Shown here in pieces: positions 7,101 to 14,230 of a stretch of 64,000 nucleotides of DNA (positions are counted from its first letter, which is position 1; the number at the start of each line of letters is the position of its first letter). The notes below the pieces were generated by a model. It had not been told where the DNA came from, ran no database searches, and worked only from the letters and a program-made list of their open reading frames with translations. The stretch covers positions 1,184,508 through 1,248,507 of the forward strand of contig NZ_CP009211.1 in assembly GCF_000739455.1 (NCBI RefSeq), given 5' to 3'. The DNA is from Corynebacterium imitans. GTDB taxonomy: Bacteria > Actinomycetota > Actinomycetes > Mycobacteriales > Mycobacteriaceae. Made by a program: the position numbers and the translations under genes.

Positions 7101-8373
7101 CGGGCCTTACGGTGGCCACACGTCTGGCACGATCTACGAAGCGTCCGGCAAGGCAACCAATGTCGAGATGGGTGGCGGGCGTGGTAACGGCCAGATTGGT
7201 GGTGCCGCTGCTGGTGCTCGTCACTCCCAGTACACGGATCGGTTCTGGATTCCGCTGCAGGATAAGCCGCCTGAGCCGCCGAAGATGAACGAGATTCTGC
7301 CGATGGCCGCGACGGGCGAGATTGACGCCTCGCTGGTCACCGGTGGCACGTCCGCGCCGGGCACGTCGACGGAGACGGTGAAGCTGTCACCGCAGGAGGC
7401 AGCTATCGCCACTGCGGCGGACGAGCTGGGCGACCAGTCCGTAGTCGAGCACCTCACCGCAGGCCTGTTGGATATGGCGGGCCTGTCCGATGGTCTGCTC
7501 GAGAAGGCGCTTCTCGGCAAGCCAAGTGATTGGCTACCGTCCGGTGATTCCATCATCACGGAGAAGCAGGTGCAGGTGCCGACTTCCTCCCGGCGTGAGG
7601 AGCCAACGGAGCCGGTTGATAAGACTGTGGCCCCGGCGGTGATCACCCCGGCGGAGGAGGAGAAGCTCAAGGGCCCGGACTGGGGCCCGGAGTTCTTCGC
7701 GGGTGAGATTGCTCGCAAGGCGAAGGACATGGGGCTGGATAAGCTGGCTGCGAAGATTGGTATCGCGACGGCGCTGGTGGAGTCTGGTGACCCGTTGAAG
7801 ATGTGGGCGAACCGTGCGGTGCCGGAGTCGTTGAACTTCCGGCATGACGCTATCGGCTCGGATTACGACTCGGTTGGTTTGTTCCAGCAGCGTGATAACG
7901 GTGCCTGGGGCACGGTCAAGGAGCGCATGACGCCGTTTGACTCGGCGGGCATGTTCTTCGACAAGCTCAAGGGCTTTGATTACAGGTCGATGGACCCTGG
8001 CGCGGCAGCGCAGAAGGTGCAGGTGTCGGCGTTCCCGTCGCGGTACGGCCAGCAGATGGGCGCGGCTGAGTCCCTGCTCGACAAGGTCGGCGTGTTCGAC
8101 CAGGGCGGGTGGCTCAAACCGGGCGGCATCGCCGTGAACCTGTCGAACGAGCCGGAGCCGGTTTTCAACGGTGACCAGTGGCGCGACATTAAACGTGGCG
8201 GGCTGAATGGTGAGGACGGGGTGACTGTTGTGGTCAACCTGGACGGCCAGGAAGTGCTGCGTAAGCGCGTCGACGCCGTGGAGGGCCGCGTCGAGATTAA
8301 CGAGCGCGATCTGGCTGATTTTAAGAATCGTCGTCCTGCGATGGCGGTGACGACACGAGGAGGTGCATTCTAG
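4180..8373 (+). CDS. tail tape measure protein with cell-wall hydrolase modules
   Basis: 1397 residues, ATG 4180 behind GGAGG. Residues 1-180 are Ala/Lys/Glu-rich coiled coil. A TP901-type tape measure core follows (about 220-480, around FDDAYDTIRAGTGASG). Hydrophobic segments occur near 195-215, 525-545 and 585-610 (ANPIALVTIAIAGLVAGLVA). Residues about 615-730 contain repeated Trp motifs (WTWL, WEWL, WTWLKD). A second half is unusual: near 905-985 there is WGDCSGM and a later GGHTSG, the Cys and His pattern of an NlpC/P60-like fold, and near 1170-1310 a lysozyme/transglycosylase-like region (ALVESGDPLKMW; YDSVGLFQQRD). The protein sets tail length and would open the peptidoglycan during DNA entry. 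By the usual 0.15 nm per residue, the tail would be at most about 200 nm. Confidence 0.85.
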   Translation: MAGAAGYAVLPTTISLSGINKELQSQLLAPASKAAKKAGDSIEKGITKGTDDAAKRVEKANYRVKKSSEELADAEAKRNSEVLKSQAAAKQLEAAESKLADMKKSGKASSEQLAKAEADVLNKRAKVETAAQNVEKAERGVEKAMAESKRASDSLAAAQKDLENATDEATSATKEFGDAAADADGKGQGFEVSLGKIAAAGAVVVGAVGAAGKAAYDIGAQFDDAYDTIRAGTGASGAAFEELQDSMRKVAGESIGVGSDMGAIGSTLADLNTRLGLTGEPLEEMTAQFMQLQNLGVDADINEVSKAMSGFGIEAKDMPGALDELFQVSQATGLTISELSQSAVKAGPVLRGFGFSMSDSAALVGQMDKAGLDADKTLQSMQRALAEFASEGRDAPEALKETIGSIEDLISAGDDAAAIDMASGIFGSRGAAQFVDAVKTGTLSVDDFMDATGATSDTIGGLAEETADFGEKWDQLKNQAMLALEPIATQVFDSLVPALDRAQGAFEFTLDAVKDFAEWVQKSKDWLLPLGAGLTVVAGGLAAVAFQQKIIAAGGLIKWFKSLSSVTKLMTGVQAAFNMVMAANPIALVTIAIAGLVAGLVAFFTKTETGREMWASFTTAIGEGWTWLTETLSAGWEWLKSAVFDSWNATVEGVQDGWQATVDAVTGGWTWLKDTFVAVWETIKTVVFWAWNREVEGWKNIFESAKNGINAAWDAIKGKASEAVGAVRGKIQEMVNTIAQVPGKVKSAFADAGTWLVNAGKNIISGLINGIKSMFGQVGNAIREVMPDGVARFVPGIATGGQVPGYARGGYIHAIPGIPDSQRDPIFGIDSAGVPVARIEPREYVVNREATKDNLPLLQDINSGRISMKDLPGYADGGVVSSQEVLDFAWGKSVRGKKGPAPLEGYPYTWGGGLLGNWGDCSGMISGLAAFIVGMDIVGRKFATGNEGSVLSSMGFTPGTSPGKSAFEVGFFNGGPYGGHTSGTIYEASGKATNVEMGGGRGNGQIGGAAAGARHSQYTDRFWIPLQDKPPEPPKMNEILPMAATGEIDASLVTGGTSAPGTSTETVKLSPQEAAIATAADELGDQSVVEHLTAGLLDMAGLSDGLLEKALLGKPSDWLPSGDSIITEKQVQVPTSSRREEPTEPVDKTVAPAVITPAEEEKLKGPDWGPEFFAGEIARKAKDMGLDKLAAKIGIATALVESGDPLKMWANRAVPESLNFRHDAIGSDYDSVGLFQQRDNGAWGTVKERMTPFDSAGMFFDKLKGFDYRSMDPGAAAQKVQVSAFPSRYGQQMGAAESLLDKVGVFDQGGWLKPGGIAVNLSNEPEPVFNGDQWRDIKRGGLNGEDGVTVVVNLDGQEVLRKRVDAVEGRVEINERDLADFKNRRPAMAVTTRGGAF

Positions 8374-9297
8374 ATGGTCGCTCCGGTGCGCTTCGGCGGC
8401 GGGCACGCAGGCGTTGACTTGGTTGAGCCTGGGTACAAGGTGACCTACACCGCGCCGCATTCGCCGGGGGAGCAGTTCATTTTGCATTCGATGCTTGACG
8501 CTGAGGCGGATGAGCAGCGGGTGGTGCTCAAGGAGGACGGATTCTCCGGTGGTGTGGGGCAGGTGGATTTTTCCTTGGCTGAGTCGGTGAACCGGTTTGG
8601 TGCGCGTGCTACGGGGTGGCGTGTGCCGGAGTTCGACGGGTCGCTGGATGTGACCGTTCGCCCTGGGCCTGGTGGTCTGCCGGACACGGTGCGTGATTGG
8701 CGGCGTGCGTGGTCGCACTTTGAGGACGGGAAGCTCAAGGTCGTGGCGCGTGATGGCGGGAACCGTGAGGCGCGTGTGCGGCTGCTCAGTTTCAGTGATG
8801 TGCCGGGTGACCCTGCTGGTGCGACGTTGCATGAGGAGACCGTGCATTTCGTGTGCCTGGACGGGTTCTGGCGCGGGCCAACCACCCGGCGTACGGGTGC
8901 GTTTGAGGTTGCGGTGCCGGGTGATCTCGCGCCGTCGCTGCGCCTTTGGTGGGACGGTGAGACGGAGACTGAGTTTCGGTTGCCGTCGGAGCTGAAAGTG
9001 TCCTTGTCGACCAAGCCCGCGTCGTCGCCGGGGAGCTGGATGGATGACTACATTATCCGCCTTCCTGGCAATGACTCCACTGGGCCTGCGAAGCTTGGCC
9101 CTCGGTTTATCAACCTGGATAGGGGTATGCAGGGCCAGGTGACAACGGAGGACGGGCGGGTGGACTCCGGCACGTGGTCGTCGCTGCGTGGTGTGCTCGT
9201 CGGCGAGACGCTCACCCCGCACCGTGTGTATTCGTTCGAGCTGGGGCCTGGCCTTGAGCTGTGGGCAACCCCGCGCTATTTGACCCCGTGGAGGTGA
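8374..9297 (+). CDS. minor tail protein (distal-tail type)
   Basis: 307 residues, ATG 8374 immediately after the tape measure stop; AGGAGG lies inside the end of that gene. The beta-rich sequence (EPGYKVTYTAPHSPGEQFIL, DGSLDVTVRPGPGGLPDTVR, HFVCLDGFWRGP) resembles the first minor tail protein of actinobacterial siphoviruses, equivalent to the distal tail protein that starts the baseplate. Position directly after the tape measure gene supports this. No enzyme motif is visible. Confidence 0.65.
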   Translation: MVAPVRFGGGHAGVDLVEPGYKVTYTAPHSPGEQFILHSMLDAEADEQRVVLKEDGFSGGVGQVDFSLAESVNRFGARATGWRVPEFDGSLDVTVRPGPGGLPDTVRDWRRAWSHFEDGKLKVVARDGGNREARVRLLSFSDVPGDPAGATLHEETVHFVCLDGFWRGPTTRRTGAFEVAVPGDLAPSLRLWWDGETETEFRLPSELKVSLSTKPASSPGSWMDDYIIRLPGNDSTGPAKLGPRFINLDRGMQGQVTTEDGRVDSGTWSSLRGVLVGETLTPHRVYSFELGPGLELWATPRYLTPWR

Positions 9298-9301
9298 TTG
9301 C

Positions 9302-10930
9302 GTGGTTTCTTGGGAGCAACACAAGGCGCACCGAGAAGCGGTGGCCGAGGCGCACGGCCAGTGGGTGGGCCTCGTCGATAAGGACTGGGTGCCCATCATG
9401 GACGTGGAGGACTGGCTTAGTGCCGAGTGGCCGAGCGTGTTTGCTGAGACTGGCAGCATGAAGATGGTATTGCCCGGCGAGCTCGACGGCGGGGTACGCA
9501 ACCCCGTGGTCGACTACCTGCTGACGAATGACCTGGGGAATTTGGATGATGTGCCGACGCTGGATGCGCTTTTGCATTCGGCGGTGCATATCGTGGTGGA
9601 GCGCCCCGGTCTGGACCGGCGCTGCTACCGCATTTTGGAGATCGTGCCGGAGGGCGGGCAGGATAACCCAGCTAGGGTCACGGTTACTGGTGTGGACCTG
9701 ATTGAGCACTTGAAGCACCTGCCACTGTGGGCGAACCCATCCAATAGGTCGAAGGTTGTGCAGGCGCAGTGGCAGGACACGCAGGACGGGCCAGCCGAGA
9801 AGGTAAGTCGGAAGCTGATTGGGCGTAACTTGATTGGCTATTTCCAGCCGTCGATGTTGCGTGACAGCAGGTGGATGACCGACGGGTATTCCAAGACCGA
9901 AAGATGGTCTGCCCTGCAGCCGAACATGCACCCCATCATCTGCTCGCCCATCGAATCCGGCAATGACTCGGAATGGTGCGAGATTTCCGCACGGTGGGAT
10001 AACGCGTGGGACTTGGTGAAGGGCACGTGGGATGCGGCGGGCATTCTGCCTATCGCGCGCCTGTGGTGGCCGGGGGACGCGCAGCCCTTCCCGCAGCACA
10101 CCAAGCTGCAGTTGCCGACGGTGGTGATTGACTTTTCACCGCGCGCCACAGTCACCGGAGCAGCCGGTTTCGTCGGACAGGGGCTACGTCACCTGCGACG
10201 CAAGATCAGCTCGGATGACGCGATCACCAGCGTGGTTGACTTCACTGACGTTGGTTTGCGGCAGCGTGACGGGCGCGCCCCCTGGGTGGTCTACACCTTG
10301 CCGGAGGGGCCGGAGGTCACGATACGAAAGTCAACCGATCACCGCTTCCTCGTAGGCGGGAAGGCACCTGACCTGGTGAACAAGGCTGTGAAGATTGGTG
10401 TGAAAACTACGGTTGCGGCGCTGGTCTCAATGGTTCCTGGTATCGGCCCGCCGACTGCAGAACTGATTAAGGGTGGTGGCGAGCTCGCCGCCGAGCTGAC
10501 CGCAGACCGCCTGCTCAATCTGAACGAGTACATCGACAAGAACAGGCAAGCTCACTACGGGCGTAGCGCTTACGTTTCGCTCGCTAAACCGGGTGAGGCT
10601 AACAGCATGGAGTCGCTGCAGAAAGCATGGGGCGCGAAAACAGAAACCGAGGGCGGGGTCTCCATCCAGTTCACTCTGGACAGCCCCGACCCGTATTTGC
10701 CGGGGCGTGATTTCGACCTGGGCGACACCATCGGTGTCACCGCGTGGGGCGTGGTCTACGCCGCCTACGTCTCCGAGCTCACCTGGACGTCGGAGCCTGG
10801 AACACCGGTCGGGTGGGAGGTCTCGCTGGGGAACTTGGCCGCGCTCGCCAACCCGGAAGAACTGTTCGCCCAGAATCTTGCGCAGGTGCGTGCCGTCATC
10901 GCGCGTCTGAATCTCACTCGACAAAGCTAA
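9302..10930 (+). CDS. minor tail protein (Gp37-like hub protein)
   Basis: 542 residues with a GTG start at 9302 behind GGAGG at 9290, four bases after the previous stop. Sequence features such as GQWVGLVDKDWVPIMDVEDW, RVTVTGVDLIEHLKHLPLW and a final region rich in DSPDPYLPGRDFDLGDTIGV resemble the long second minor tail protein (Gp37/tail hub family) of actinophages. It probably forms the central hub of the tail tip, through which DNA passes. A Gly/Ala/Val-rich segment around residues 355-390 (VKTTVAALVSMVPGIGPPTA) is hydrophobic and might be membrane-interacting. Family name is by resemblance only. Confidence 0.65.
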   Translation: MVSWEQHKAHREAVAEAHGQWVGLVDKDWVPIMDVEDWLSAEWPSVFAETGSMKMVLPGELDGGVRNPVVDYLLTNDLGNLDDVPTLDALLHSAVHIVVERPGLDRRCYRILEIVPEGGQDNPARVTVTGVDLIEHLKHLPLWANPSNRSKVVQAQWQDTQDGPAEKVSRKLIGRNLIGYFQPSMLRDSRWMTDGYSKTERWSALQPNMHPIICSPIESGNDSEWCEISARWDNAWDLVKGTWDAAGILPIARLWWPGDAQPFPQHTKLQLPTVVIDFSPRATVTGAAGFVGQGLRHLRRKISSDDAITSVVDFTDVGLRQRDGRAPWVVYTLPEGPEVTIRKSTDHRFLVGGKAPDLVNKAVKIGVKTTVAALVSMVPGIGPPTAELIKGGGELAAELTADRLLNLNEYIDKNRQAHYGRSAYVSLAKPGEANSMESLQKAWGAKTETEGGVSIQFTLDSPDPYLPGRDFDLGDTIGVTAWGVVYAAYVSELTWTSEPGTPVGWEVSLGNLAALANPEELFAQNLAQVRAVIARLNLTRQS

Positions 10931-10944
10931 AAGGAGGAACACAC

Positions 10945-11544
10945 GTGGATTACGAGCAGGTCGTGCCGACTGAACTTCCGCCTGGTGAGCACCCGTACGC
11001 AGGCATGTTCGTCGGGCTGGTCGCGCAGGGGCGGGAGTCGGCGGTGGCGCGGTTAGTGTTTGATGAGCTCGGGGCGCGACTGTACACGCCGGATGCGCGG
11101 TTTATTACGCATGCGTGGGCGGTGGACTTCGCGCTACCAAACGGCAGGGAGGAAGTATCCGTTGGGGATACCGTCACGTGGCGTATTCCTGGTGCTGGGG
11201 TAGCCGGGGTCCGTCTCGTCTCCGGCGCACTCCCGCCCGGCATCCGTCTTGAGCGACACACGGGGCGATTGGTTGGCGAGTTCACCACACCCGGCGTGTA
11301 CTCGGCAACGTTCGCGGTAGGCCCGGCTGTGAAGCTCGACCTCATGGGCGGTACAGGACTCGCTGGTGACGCGGTCAAATGGATGCCGATTGACCAGCCT
11401 CGCACCCCCGCGAAGAGTGACGTTGAAGTCCCCAAGACACTCGACACGCTCACCGCGCAGGAGCTCGACGCGCTCACTGCAGAAGCGCAACGTCTCATGC
11501 GGATTAAGGCCCAGGAGGTGCGCGTGAATGATCCTGCCATCTAA
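10945..11544 (+). CDS. minor tail protein with putative Ig-like domain
   Basis: 199 residues with a GTG start at 10945 behind a strong AAGGAGG; the open frame extends further upstream but inside the previous gene. Residues about 65-125 contain GALPPGIRLERHTGRLVGEF then TTPGVYSATFAV, the hallmark of He_PIG/cadherin-like Ig domains used as adhesion modules. The C-terminus is a short helix (TLTAQELDALTAEAQRLMRI). In the tail-tip region such domains often decorate the virion and bind sugars on the cell surface. The last 17 bases overlap the next gene. Confidence 0.65.
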   Translation: MDYEQVVPTELPPGEHPYAGMFVGLVAQGRESAVARLVFDELGARLYTPDARFITHAWAVDFALPNGREEVSVGDTVTWRIPGAGVAGVRLVSGALPPGIRLERHTGRLVGEFTTPGVYSATFAVGPAVKLDLMGGTGLAGDAVKWMPIDQPRTPAKSDVEVPKTLDTLTAQELDALTAEAQRLMRIKAQEVRVNDPAI

Positions 11545-12031
11545 AAGCGACACCACCCACGTCGAAACCGACTTTGATACCACCGGCAAGCAAGAAGCCG
11601 AAGCGTTCCTGTCCGAGATGGAAGCCGACGGCACCAAGGCAGGTGAAGTCGTTGCGGAAATAGCAGCCAAGGCAGAGTCGGCGAATGCGGCGTTTGGTGA
11701 GCTCGCCAAGCGGGTGAAGGCGCTGGAAGAACGGCCTGTGCCGAGGCAGTCGTTTGTGGCTGTGGCTGGTGTGCCGCAGGGCAGTTGGTCGAAGTGGGAT
11801 ACCTCGACGGTGCCTGGGTGGGTGACCGTGGAGCGGGGAGGGGAGTGTTTGCGGCTCCCGTCAGGCAGGTACCGGCTCGAAGTGCTCAACAAGACTGCCC
11901 TGGCGTATCTCGATGGAAACAGCTTGGGCCAACTGTCGGATGTGAAATATCTTCCCGCTAAGGTGGGGGTCGAGCTATACGCGTCAGCGGTGTCTAACCA
12001 ACCAACGATTATCGTTTCTCCACTGTTCTAA
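11528..12031 (+). CDS. tail-region protein with N-terminal coiled coil
   Basis: 167 residues from ATG 11528, overlapping the previous gene in another frame. Residues 15-75 form a likely coiled coil (KQEAEAFLSEMEADGTKAGE, AFGELAKRVKALEERP), and residues 80-167 a beta domain (SWSKWDTSTVPGWVTVERGG ... IIVSPLF). The layout, trimerising helix then a compact beta head, is that of small receptor-binding or fibre proteins, but no family could be recognised. A terminator hairpin follows. Confidence 0.6.
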   Translation: MILPSKSDTTHVETDFDTTGKQEAEAFLSEMEADGTKAGEVVAEIAAKAESANAAFGELAKRVKALEERPVPRQSFVAVAGVPQGSWSKWDTSTVPGWVTVERGGECLRLPSGRYRLEVLNKTALAYLDGNSLGQLSDVKYLPAKVGVELYASAVSNQPTIIVSPLF

Positions 12032-12054
12032 GACAGTCCGTTTTAAACCCATCC

Positions 12055-12081
12055 GCCTCGCCTATGCGCGGGGCTTTTCTT
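12055..12081 (+). terminator. intrinsic terminator inside the tail gene cluster
   Basis: GCCTCGC (12055-12061) pairs with GCGGGGC (12068-12074), one G-T pair, followed by TTTTCTT. It separates the preceding tail gene from the knob/deacetylase gene. Confidence 0.6.
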
Positions 12082-12100
12082 ATGAAAGGAAACATTGAAC

Positions 12101-14161
12101 ATGGCTGAAATTACTGTGGAGGGCACCCTTGCTGATGTCACCGCCCGCCCGGTGTCGGAGGTCACGTCGGTGACCGCGAAAGCAGCGCGCCCCACCCCGG
12201 TCGCAGGCGGTCTTATCACCACGGAACCGGTGCATGTCGACTACTCCGCAGAGTCCGGGACGATCAGGCTGACGCTTACTGCTGGTGTGAAGTCGTGGCT
12301 GTACCTCGATGGTGACGGCTGGTCGGACAGTGTGCCTGTCATCGCGGCTGCTGGCATGACGGAACTGTGGGAAGCAGTGATCAATGGACTCAACTTTCCG
12401 ACCGATATTGGTGAGTACCTCGGGATTAAGGACACAGTTAATTCCGCCCTGGAAAAGAAGATCGCGGAGATTGGGGCGAATTACCCGTTCGACAAGTGGT
12501 TCCGAGGAAACTTGGAGGTCGGGGTTTCTGTTGATGAGTTGGTGTTTGAGGAGCATGCTGGTGTGTGGGCGTTGACCGCTGGTCGAGCGCAGGACAACAG
12601 CCTGCCTGCTGCGGATTATGGTGCGTTGACGGTCAAGTGGGTGGCGTCAACGTCGTCGCCGTACGTGGTGCAGACGTGGGAGCCTGTGTCCACCCCTGGG
12701 TGCTGGCGTCGTGTGCAGAAGGCAGGCGGCGGATGGACACCATGGACAGCCGGAAACACCGATAAATGGTTCCGAGGAAACCTCGAGGTCGGGGTTTCTG
12801 TTGATGAGTTGGTGTTTGAGGAGCATGCTGGTGTGTGGGCGTTGACCGCTGGTCGAGCGCAGGACAACAGCCTGCCTGCTGCGGATTATGGTGCGTTGAC
12901 GGTCAAGTGGGTGGCGTCAACGTCGTCGCCGTACGTGGTGCAGACGTGGGAGCCTGTGTCCACCCCTGGGTGCTGGCGTCGTGTGCAGAAGGCAGGCGGC
13001 GGATGGACACCATGGACTAAGGAAGGAACTGCGGGCTCCGGTGCGGGCGCTCACGCCGCACGATACGGCGACCTCGTAGCATCACGAGGCGGACGAATCG
13101 GCACCGGAGGAAAACCCGTCATCTCCTTCCGCTTCGACACCAACCAAGGCGCATTCGACAACAACATCCTTCCCCTGCTGCGCGAACGCAGCCTACCTTC
13201 CACCATGGCGTGCTTCTACGACATGATGAACCCGCAGCCCGGCTACTCCAACGACGACAGTGCCGCTGCTGGCAAAACGTGGACAGACCTGCAGAACAAC
13301 TTCCACCGCGGCGTGGAGATCTTCTCCCACTCTTACTCCCACCAGGACGCTGCTACACCGCAGGAACTCCACCGCGAGATTGTGGAGTCGCGCCGCATCA
13401 TGGAGGCGGTGATGCCAGACGTCCGAGTGCATGGGTGGGACATGCCGGGTGTTACCGGCACCCAGTACATGGGGTGGTGGGACGCCTGGCGCGAAACCGA
13501 CACCCGAGTCGAGCACCCCGCGCACTCGCTCCTCGCGTCAACCTACGCGACGTGGAACATCTCCGGCTACGGCACCAACACCCTGGGTGTGCCGGAGACA
13601 CGCTACTACGGGGTGGAGAAGTACACCTTGTCTCAGGTGAAGAACCTGGTGGCAGAAGCGCTGCGCACCACGACTGGGCTGACGTTGATGATGCACCCGC
13701 ATCAGATTGGCCGTACCGGCTACATGAGCCTGGAAACATTCACGCAAATGCTGGACTACGTCGTCGAGCTGCGTGATTCTGGGCAGGTAATGGTGCTGTC
13801 CCAGGGTGGGCAGGCGGTTGCTGACCCGTCCACGTCGTGGCGTTCATCCCTGACACCAAAGCTCGCGGGGTGGGCTGGCGACCCCTCGGACAAGGTGTCC
13901 TGCACCGTGCCGCTGGGACGTGCGAACGAAGTCGGCGGAGGGATGCGCGAGCTCGTGGTCGAGACCACCGGCACTGGCGCGCTGCGGTTGTCGGTGACTG
14001 CGGGAGACATCATGGACGTTTACCAAACCGTCGAAGTTGCGCCGGGGAAACCGGGCAGGCTGCAGATCGGCGTGCCACGCCGCGCCAACTCGCTCACACT
14101 GACCGCGGAGGTCGCCTCCGGCTCACCCACCATCACCAACATCGGCCTATACGGCGTCTAG
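12101..14161 (+). CDS. tail-tip protein: tandem knob repeats plus polysaccharide deacetylase-like domain
   Basis: 686 residues from ATG 12101, with GAAAGGA ten bases upstream (a TTG at 12095 is too close to it). Residues 1-130 are a beta and linker region. Residues about 131-216 and 221-306 are two copies of a module ending WEPVSTPGCWRRVQKAGGGW and TPWT, the pattern of pyocin-knob domains found in tail fibres. From about 338 the sequence becomes NodB-like: ISFRFDTNQG near 343 corresponds to motif 1 and SHSYSHQD near 410 supplies the H-x3-H metal pair; LTLMMHPHQIG near 530 fits a later motif. In motif 1 the second Asp of the usual FDDG is Thr, so activity is uncertain. A beta domain closes the protein. 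Likely role: binding and possibly trimming cell-surface polysaccharide. Confidence 0.75.
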   Translation: MAEITVEGTLADVTARPVSEVTSVTAKAARPTPVAGGLITTEPVHVDYSAESGTIRLTLTAGVKSWLYLDGDGWSDSVPVIAAAGMTELWEAVINGLNFPTDIGEYLGIKDTVNSALEKKIAEIGANYPFDKWFRGNLEVGVSVDELVFEEHAGVWALTAGRAQDNSLPAADYGALTVKWVASTSSPYVVQTWEPVSTPGCWRRVQKAGGGWTPWTAGNTDKWFRGNLEVGVSVDELVFEEHAGVWALTAGRAQDNSLPAADYGALTVKWVASTSSPYVVQTWEPVSTPGCWRRVQKAGGGWTPWTKEGTAGSGAGAHAARYGDLVASRGGRIGTGGKPVISFRFDTNQGAFDNNILPLLRERSLPSTMACFYDMMNPQPGYSNDDSAAAGKTWTDLQNNFHRGVEIFSHSYSHQDAATPQELHREIVESRRIMEAVMPDVRVHGWDMPGVTGTQYMGWWDAWRETDTRVEHPAHSLLASTYATWNISGYGTNTLGVPETRYYGVEKYTLSQVKNLVAEALRTTTGLTLMMHPHQIGRTGYMSLETFTQMLDYVVELRDSGQVMVLSQGGQAVADPSTSWRSSLTPKLAGWAGDPSDKVSCTVPLGRANEVGGGMRELVVETTGTGALRLSVTAGDIMDVYQTVEVAPGKPGRLQIGVPRRANSLTLTAEVASGSPTITNIGLYGV
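12491..13017 (+). repeat. tandem 270-bp duplication encoding two knob modules
   Basis: Copy 1 runs 12491-12747 and copy 2 12761-13017, period 270 bases (90 codons). The copies differ at only four positions, all in the first 25 bases and all synonymous; the remaining ~232 bases are identical. A 13-base non-matching linker (about AGNT) separates them. Confidence 0.95.
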
Positions 14162-14177
14162 TCACCAACCAGATCTA

Positions 14178-14205
14178 GCCCCACGCACAAATGTGTGGGG
14201 CTTTT
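14178..14205 (+). terminator. intrinsic terminator before the endolysin gene
   Basis: GCCCCACGCA (14178-14187) pairs with TGTGTGGGGC (14192-14201), one G-T pair, four-base loop, then TTTT. It ends the tail transcript just upstream of the lysis genes. Confidence 0.75.
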
Positions 14206-14230
14206 CCCATGCCAAAAAGGAGGTAAGGAC

